NCBI GenBank assembly: GCA_002382525.1
Contig: DFYA01000206.1
Span: 1 to 5,464, forward strand
Origin: Opitutaceae bacterium UBA4094
GTDB lineage: Bacteria > Verrucomicrobiota > Verrucomicrobiia > Opitutales > Opitutaceae
Direction: 5' to 3'
Length of the DNA stretch: 5,464 nucleotides
A model generated the notes under the pieces. It did not search any database. It saw only the letters and a program-made list of their open reading frames with translations, and was not told the DNA's origin. Positions 1-4,178 of this stretch are shown here, in pieces (position 1 is the first letter of the stretch; the number at the start of each line of letters is the position of its first letter). The position numbers were made by a program, and so were the translations under genes.

Positions 1-6
1 CGCCTC

Positions 7-1977
7 ATGCCCCTCCCCCGCCCATTCGCCCTTTTCCGCCGTCTCGCGTCGGCCGCAACCTCCTTCGTGCTCGCGCTCGCGTTGCCCACCGTCGCTTTCG
101 CCCAGCTCGCGTTGCCAGCCACCCCCGACGCCGTCGCCGTGATCCGCACCGATAAAAACGCCGTCGTCTCCCTCGACACCTCCGCCGGTCAACCCGCCGT
201 CCGCGTTGAGCTCCCCGCCGATTCCGGTTACCCCGGCGTCAACTTCCCCCTCTCCGCGCCGTCGGTCGACCTCTCCGCCTTCAACGCCATCGAGCTCGAC
301 GTGCGCAACATCGGCGACACCCGCCTTCGCCTCCACCTGCGCGTCGACAACCCCGGCGACTGGCGCCAATCCCCGTGGAACACCGAGCGCGTCATGATCG
401 CGCCGGGCGAAACCAAGACCCTCCGGCTCTTCTTCGGCCTCAGCCAAGGTCAACCCGCCTTCGCCCTCGACCCTCAACGCATCAGCGGCGTGAAACTCTT
501 CGCCGATGCCCCCAAGCAGTCCCCCGGCGTCCTCCTCCTCACCCGCCTCGCCGCCGTCACCGCCACGCCCCCGAAACCGTCCGCTCCCGCCGCCGCCGCC
601 CCCAAACCCGCCGCCCCGCCGCTCCCCGAAACCAACAGCGAATTCTCCCCGCCCATCTCCGGCGAACTCGTCAACCTCACGTCCCCCGACGCCCTGGCCA
701 AACTCAAGTTCAACCACTCCACCGCGACGATCGCCGACGGCAAACTCACCGTCTCCTTCAGCTCGGCCTCGAGCTACCCCAACCTCTACATCGTCACGCC
801 CAAGGACGGTCTTGATCTTTCCGCCTTCGCCGGCATCGAGCTCACCGCGCACAACCCCGGCCCTCATCCCGTCATCGCCAACCTCCGCGCCGAGAACCGT
901 CCCAACGCCCGCGCCCAGGAACTCGGTCAAAATCCTTGGAACACCGAAAAGCTCATCATCAAGCCCGGCGAAACCGTTCCGCTCCGCCTCACCTTCGGTC
1001 AAAACAACGGCTCGCCCGGCTACGATCTCCACCCCGGCCGGGTCTCCGCCCTCCAACTGTTCCTCATCAAGCCCAAACCCGACAGCGTCCTCGTCCTCTC
1101 CGACATCAAGGCCTGGGGCAGCGCCGGCGACCGCGCCGCCAACACCGTTTTCACCAAACCCGCCGACCGCTCCATCCCCGTCACCCCGCCCGACTGGCTC
1201 GGACAACGCCCGCCCGTCGACGGCGACTGGGTTCGCACGCTCGACGAGAACTTCGACGGCGAAAAACTAAACGCCCACCTGTGGACGCCCAGTTTCCCGT
1301 GGGACGGTCTTCAACCCGGCCAGCTCCAACGTTACTCCGCCGAAAACGTCACCGTCGCCAACGGCCACGCCCGCTTCAAAGCGGAGCACCGCCGCGGTCA
1401 CCACAACGACGACCCCGCCCGCCCCACCCGCGACTTCACGTCCGGCATCATCCAGAGCTACGACAAGTTCACCCAGCTCTACGGCTACATGGAGTCGCGT
1501 ATCAAACTTCCCACTACACGCGGACTCTGGCCCGCCTTCTGGACCATGCCCGACCGCGGCGCCGCCTCCGGCCTCAACCTCTGGCAACGCCGCAGCACCA
1601 GCAACGGCGCCATGGAAATCGACATCATGGAACACCTCTGTGAATGGGGCCCGGGCCGCCACAACGCCGCCGTCCACTGGGACGACTACGGCGACAACCA
1701 CAAAGCCTGGGGCTCCTCCATTTTCTACGGCCCCACCCCCGACGGCTGGCACGTCTTCGGCGTGCTCTGGGAACCGGGAAAACTCACCTGGTTCATCGAC
1801 GGCAAAAAAGCCGCCGAATGGGAAAACGAACGCGTCTCCACCGTTCCCGCCTACCTCAAGCTCAACATCCAGATCGGCGGCTGGGCCACCAAGAACGTCG
1901 ATGTGGCCAAGCTCCCCGACTACATGACCGTGGATTACGTCCGCGTCTGGCAACTCCGAGAACGCCTTAACAACTAG
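7..1977 (+). CDS. Secreted family GH16 glycoside hydrolase with two N-terminal carbohydrate-binding-like modules
   Basis: A 656-residue exported enzyme predicted to hydrolyse internal beta-linkages of a polysaccharide. Residues 1-32 form a signal peptide (arginines at 5, 11 and 12, hydrophobic core about 14-30, likely cut A-F-A|Q after residue 32). Two related beta-sandwich-like modules follow at about 45-186 and 215-372, separated by an Ala/Pro linker (about 187-213). The GH16 domain spans about 408-650: N-F-D-G at 415-418, Y-G-Y-M-E-S-R from 492, G-L-W-P-A-F-W at 506-512, and the signature E-I-D-I-M-E at 537-542. In that signature E537 is the expected nucleophile, D539 the helper and E542 the acid/base. 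The E-x-D-x-x-E spacing is the beta-bulge type known from laminarinases, agarases and kappa-carrageenases; the W-P-A-F-W segment looks most laminarinase-like, but the substrate remains unassigned. The domain ends with the usual D-Y-V-R-V-W. The start lies 6 nt from the window edge, so upstream signals are unseen; the signal peptide supports it. A paralogue begins at 4179. Confidence 0.92.
   Translation: MPLPRPFALFRRLASAATSFVLALALPTVAFAQLALPATPDAVAVIRTDKNAVVSLDTSAGQPAVRVELPADSGYPGVNFPLSAPSVDLSAFNAIELDVRNIGDTRLRLHLRVDNPGDWRQSPWNTERVMIAPGETKTLRLFFGLSQGQPAFALDPQRISGVKLFADAPKQSPGVLLLTRLAAVTATPPKPSAPAAAAPKPAAPPLPETNSEFSPPISGELVNLTSPDALAKLKFNHSTATIADGKLTVSFSSASSYPNLYIVTPKDGLDLSAFAGIELTAHNPGPHPVIANLRAENRPNARAQELGQNPWNTEKLIIKPGETVPLRLTFGQNNGSPGYDLHPGRVSALQLFLIKPKPDSVLVLSDIKAWGSAGDRAANTVFTKPADRSIPVTPPDWLGQRPPVDGDWVRTLDENFDGEKLNAHLWTPSFPWDGLQPGQLQRYSAENVTVANGHARFKAEHRRGHHNDDPARPTRDFTSGIIQSYDKFTQLYGYMESRIKLPTTRGLWPAFWTMPDRGAASGLNLWQRRSTSNGAMEIDIMEHLCEWGPGRHNAAVHWDDYGDNHKAWGSSIFYGPTPDGWHVFGVLWEPGKLTWFIDGKKAAEWENERVSTVPAYLKLNIQIGGWATKNVDVAKLPDYMTVDYVRVWQLRERLNN
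139..1122 (+). repeat. Tandem protein-level duplication: two carbohydrate-binding-like modules in the first GH16 protein
   Basis: Residues about 45-186 and 215-372 of the first GH16 protein are diverged copies of one module. Shared landmarks, in order, are: Y-P at 75 and 257; L-S-A-F followed by I-E-L; an N-x-G turn; P-W-N-T-E at 123-127 and 310-314; P-G-E-T shortly after; L-R-L-x-F-G; and a closing hydrophobic strand. The first copy also has L-R-V-D-N-P-G at 111-117, which recurs in the downstream paralogue at its residues 117-123. The alternating hydrophobic pattern suggests a beta-sandwich of the CBM or galactose-binding-like kind, and the style recalls N-terminal modules of agarases (GH50-type). 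That resemblance is a judgement from memory, not an alignment. Binding to carbohydrate is inferred only. Confidence 0.7.
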
Positions 1978-2054
1978 CCCCACTCCGCCCCTCGTTCTCT
2001 TTCTCGTTCTCCTCCGATTCTCCGCCTCCGTCCCGTCCCCGCCCCCTCCGTCCC
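1978..2054 (+). other. Pyrimidine-rich intercistronic spacer, no terminator or Shine-Dalgarno motif
   Basis: Of these 77 nt, 66 are C or T and only two are A. There is no inverted repeat followed by a T-run, so no intrinsic terminator, and no A/T-rich stretch that could serve as a -10 box. No AGGAGG-like element precedes the ATG at 2055. Read-through transcription from the GH16 gene is the simplest reading. A C-rich, G-poor, unstructured RNA of this length also resembles a Rho-loading region or a ribosomal protein S1 contact site, but the sense strand of this window is C-rich in general, so neither can be claimed. Confidence 0.5.
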
Positions 2055-2786
2055 ATGAGAACACACCGCGCTTCTCTTCAGTCCGTCTCCGCGACACCCC
2101 GCGTCCGCGCGTTCACGCTGACAGAACTCCTCACCGTGATCGCGGTGATCGGCATCCTCGCCGCCATCCTCATCCCCGTCATTGGCAAAGCCCGCGTGTC
2201 CGCCACCAAAGCCACCTGCACCGGCAACCTCCGCCACCTCGCCCACGCCAGCCTGCTCTTCGCCAACGATCACAAAAAGCAGCTACCCACCCGCGACACC
2301 ACCAATCACTGGCGCGACTGGGCGCATCTTCATGTGTATTCACAAGCGGACTACCTCGTTTTCCGCCCCTATCTCGGCGGCTCCGAGGGCAACCGCGAAA
2401 CCATCCCGTCGTTATTCTGCCCCGGCCCGCTCAAAGACCACCGCAGCGCCGAGACCAGCAACTACAACGGTCCCACCGGCCTCTTCATCACTTACGCCTA
2501 CTACAACCTGCGTCGCATCAACCCCGCCATCCTCACCGCCTACGGCATGGCCAGCGGCAACGACCTGCGTCGCACCGACACCATCTCCCCCAACTTTCCG
2601 CTCTGGGGCTGTCTGACCATGCAGGTCGGCTCCAACTACACCGATCACGGCACGCCCAATCTTCCCGGCGGTTTCTCCGGACAAAACGTGGCCTCCGTCG
2701 ACGGTTCCGTGCGTTGGGTCCCCGGCGATCGGCTTGTCCCCTACATCACCGAGGGCGCCAACATTTATCACGGCCCCGCCCTCTGA
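2055..2786 (+). CDS. Prepilin-type N-terminal cleavage/methylation domain protein (pseudopilin-like)
   Basis: A 243-residue protein with a type IV prepilin N terminus: a basic 19-residue leader, a predicted cut A19|F20, then F-T-L-T-E-L-L with the conserved Glu5 at E24, and a hydrophobic helix to about residue 43 ending I-P-V-I-G-K-A-R. The -1 residue is Ala rather than the usual Gly. After the helix comes C55-T-G-N-L-R and a soluble domain with cysteines at 122 and 186. Near the C terminus, H198 and V-D-G-S-V-R-W-V (215-222) match the His...Asp-Gly ending common in the large families of secreted pilin-like proteins of Verrucomicrobiota, Lentisphaerota and Planctomycetota (compare DUF1559). 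Prepilin peptidase would cut and methylate it, leaving it anchored by the helix or assembled in a pseudopilus. Its precise role is unknown. The neighbouring exported glycanases suggest a role in handling polysaccharide, which is inference. The start is the only in-frame Met before the cleavage site; no Shine-Dalgarno motif precedes it. Confidence 0.88.
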   Translation: MRTHRASLQSVSATPRVRAFTLTELLTVIAVIGILAAILIPVIGKARVSATKATCTGNLRHLAHASLLFANDHKKQLPTRDTTNHWRDWAHLHVYSQADYLVFRPYLGGSEGNRETIPSLFCPGPLKDHRSAETSNYNGPTGLFITYAYYNLRRINPAILTAYGMASGNDLRRTDTISPNFPLWGCLTMQVGSNYTDHGTPNLPGGFSGQNVASVDGSVRWVPGDRLVPYITEGANIYHGPAL

Positions 2787-2806
2787 TCCCGCTCACCGCG
2801 TCGTCC

Positions 2807-2827
2807 GGGCGGGCCTCATGCTCGCCC
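2807..2827 (+). other. Short GC-rich hairpin in the pseudopilin-oxidoreductase spacer
   Basis: GGGCGGG at 2807-2813 can pair with CTCGCCC at 2821-2827 as a 7-bp stem (six G-C pairs and one G-U) around a 7-nt loop. It sits in the 71-nt gap 2787-2857, the only clear structure there. No T-run follows, so it is not a standard intrinsic terminator. It could attenuate transcription, protect an mRNA end or be chance in GC-rich DNA. An ATG in the loop (2818-2820) is out of frame with the next gene. No promoter-like element was seen in this gap. Confidence 0.35.
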
Positions 2828-2857
2828 ACTCGGATCTCCGTCCGCTCTCGATTTCCT

Positions 2858-4162
2858 ATGTCCTCCTCTCCTCGCTTTTACGAAGAACCCAGCAAACGCC
2901 TCCCCGTCATCGCCGAATGTGACGTCCTCGTGATCGGCGGCGGCCCCGGCGGCATCGGTGCCGCCGTCGCCGCAGCCCGCAATGGCGCCAAGACCATTCT
3001 CGTCGAGCGCTTCGGTAGTTTCGGCGGCACCTGGACCGCTGGTCTCCTCAGCGCCATCATGCCGTATCCGTTCGTGACAGGCATCTTCCTGGAAGTCGTC
3101 CAGCGTTGGTCCAACGCCGGCGGTTGGAACACCTGGGGCGACAAATACGGCGCGGGCGGCTCCTACGACAGCGAGGCCGCCAAGGTCGTCTTGGACCAAC
3201 TCATCGTCGAGGCCGGCGTCACCCCGTTTTTCTTCGCGCACGCCACCGCCGTCATTCGTGAGGGCAACCGCGTCACCGGCGTCATCATTGAGTCGAAAGA
3301 GGGGCGCCAGGTCATCCTCGCCAAAATGATCATCGACTCCTCCGGCGATGGCGACGTCAGCGCGCTCGCCGGCGTCCCGGTTGAGCAAGGTCGTGCGGGC
3401 GATGGCGCCGTCCAACCGATGACGATGATTTTCAAAATGACCGGCGTGGACGACGAGGCCCTTGAGGCCTATCGCAAGACCGACCTCCAACTCACCGGCG
3501 AATGGCAGGCCGCCAAGGCCCGCGGCGAGGTCACCGTCCCCCGCGAGGACGTTCTCCTCGGACGCAACCCGCGCGCCGGCGAGTGGAATTTTAACACGAC
3601 CCGCATCGTCAACAAAGACGGCACCAAACTCCGCGACGTCACCGACGCCATGATCGAGGGCCGCCGCCAGGTCTTCGAGGTCGCCGCCTTCCTCCGCAAA
3701 CGCATCCCCGGTTTTCAAAACGCGGTCGTGTCCGAAACCGCCCCGCACATCGGCGTCCGCGAGACGCGTCGCGTCCGGTGCGATTACACGATCACCGCCG
3801 ACGACATCATGAACGTCACGCCCGTCGACGACTGCATCGCTCGCGGCAATTGGTTCATCGACATCCACAGCCCCACCGGCGACGGCACCGAGCGCCGCCA
3901 CCCTCCCGAGGGCAGTTGGTATGAGATTCCTTATCGCAGCCTCCGCGCCCACGGCGTGGACAACCTCCTCGTCGCCTCGCGTTGCATCGACAGCACCCAC
4001 GAGGCCCACGCTGCCATCCGCATCACCCCGCAAGTGATGGCCATCGGCCAAGCCGCCGGCACTGCCGCCGCCTTGTGCGTGAAACAATCGCTCCAATCGA
4101 CCCGCCAACTCGACGCCACCTCCCTCCGCGAAACCCTCCGCTCCCAAGGCGCGTTTGTCTGA
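2858..4162 (+). CDS. FAD-dependent oxidoreductase (FAD_oxidored-type, PF12831-like)
   Basis: A 434-residue flavoprotein with an N-terminal Rossmann fold: D-V-L-V-I-G-G-G-P-G-G-I-G at 22-34, with E50 at the end of the second strand placed to bind the FAD ribose, then G-G-T-W at 56-59. Further family marks are D-S-S-G-D-G-D at 160-166, H-I-G-V-R-E-T-R-R at 297-305, and the C-terminal FAD-closing block N-L-L-V-A-S-R at 369-375 through R388 to G-Q-A-A-G-T-A-A at 397-404. There is no signal peptide, so it should be cytoplasmic, unlike the two GH16 proteins around it. The substrate is unknown; oxidation of a released sugar or derivative is inferred from context. Relatives are often mislabelled 'xanthan lyase', which nothing here supports. 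The open frame extends upstream to an ATG at 2714, but that stretch lies partly inside the pseudopilin gene and looks like a frame shadow; ATG 2858 begins just before the conserved fold. No Shine-Dalgarno motif is visible. Confidence 0.88.
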   Translation: MSSSPRFYEEPSKRLPVIAECDVLVIGGGPGGIGAAVAAARNGAKTILVERFGSFGGTWTAGLLSAIMPYPFVTGIFLEVVQRWSNAGGWNTWGDKYGAGGSYDSEAAKVVLDQLIVEAGVTPFFFAHATAVIREGNRVTGVIIESKEGRQVILAKMIIDSSGDGDVSALAGVPVEQGRAGDGAVQPMTMIFKMTGVDDEALEAYRKTDLQLTGEWQAAKARGEVTVPREDVLLGRNPRAGEWNFNTTRIVNKDGTKLRDVTDAMIEGRRQVFEVAAFLRKRIPGFQNAVVSETAPHIGVRETRRVRCDYTITADDIMNVTPVDDCIARGNWFIDIHSPTGDGTERRHPPEGSWYEIPYRSLRAHGVDNLLVASRCIDSTHEAHAAIRITPQVMAIGQAAGTAAALCVKQSLQSTRQLDATSLRETLRSQGAFV

Positions 4163-4178
4163 TCCGTTCCTCGTTCTC

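Noticed and set aside
75..116. A 12-nt direct repeat (GCTCGCGTTGCC at 75-86 and 105-116) in the signal-peptide region of the first gene.
   Set aside because: It is in frame and encodes L-A-L-P twice; the flanks do not match. Biased codon use for small hydrophobic residues explains it without a duplication or mobile element.
583..618. GCC-rich low-complexity stretch in the first GH16 gene.
   Set aside because: It encodes the Ala/Pro linker between the two modules and has the normal reading phase, so it is not an independent repeat element.
506..1270. A 254-codon + strand open frame overlapping the first GH16 gene in another phase.
   Set aside because: The product is almost wholly Pro/Ser/Thr/Ala, the expected shadow of C-rich codons read out of frame.
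1267..2097. A 276-codon open frame on the minus strand opposite the GH16 catalytic domain.
   Set aside because: It overlaps a catalytic domain with all signature residues; its product is Gly/Val-rich without motif, signal peptide or family resemblance.
2714..2857. Possible 48-residue N-terminal extension of the FAD oxidoreductase from ATG 2714.
   Set aside because: Its first half overlaps the end of the pseudopilin gene in another frame, it is Arg/Ser/Pro-rich with no domain character, and the ATG at 2858 lies close before the conserved FAD fold.
2948..2965. GGCGGC / GCCGCC inverted repeat in the oxidoreductase gene.
   Set aside because: It encodes the Gly/Ala-rich Rossmann loop; GGC and GCC codons for Gly and Ala produce such pairs automatically.
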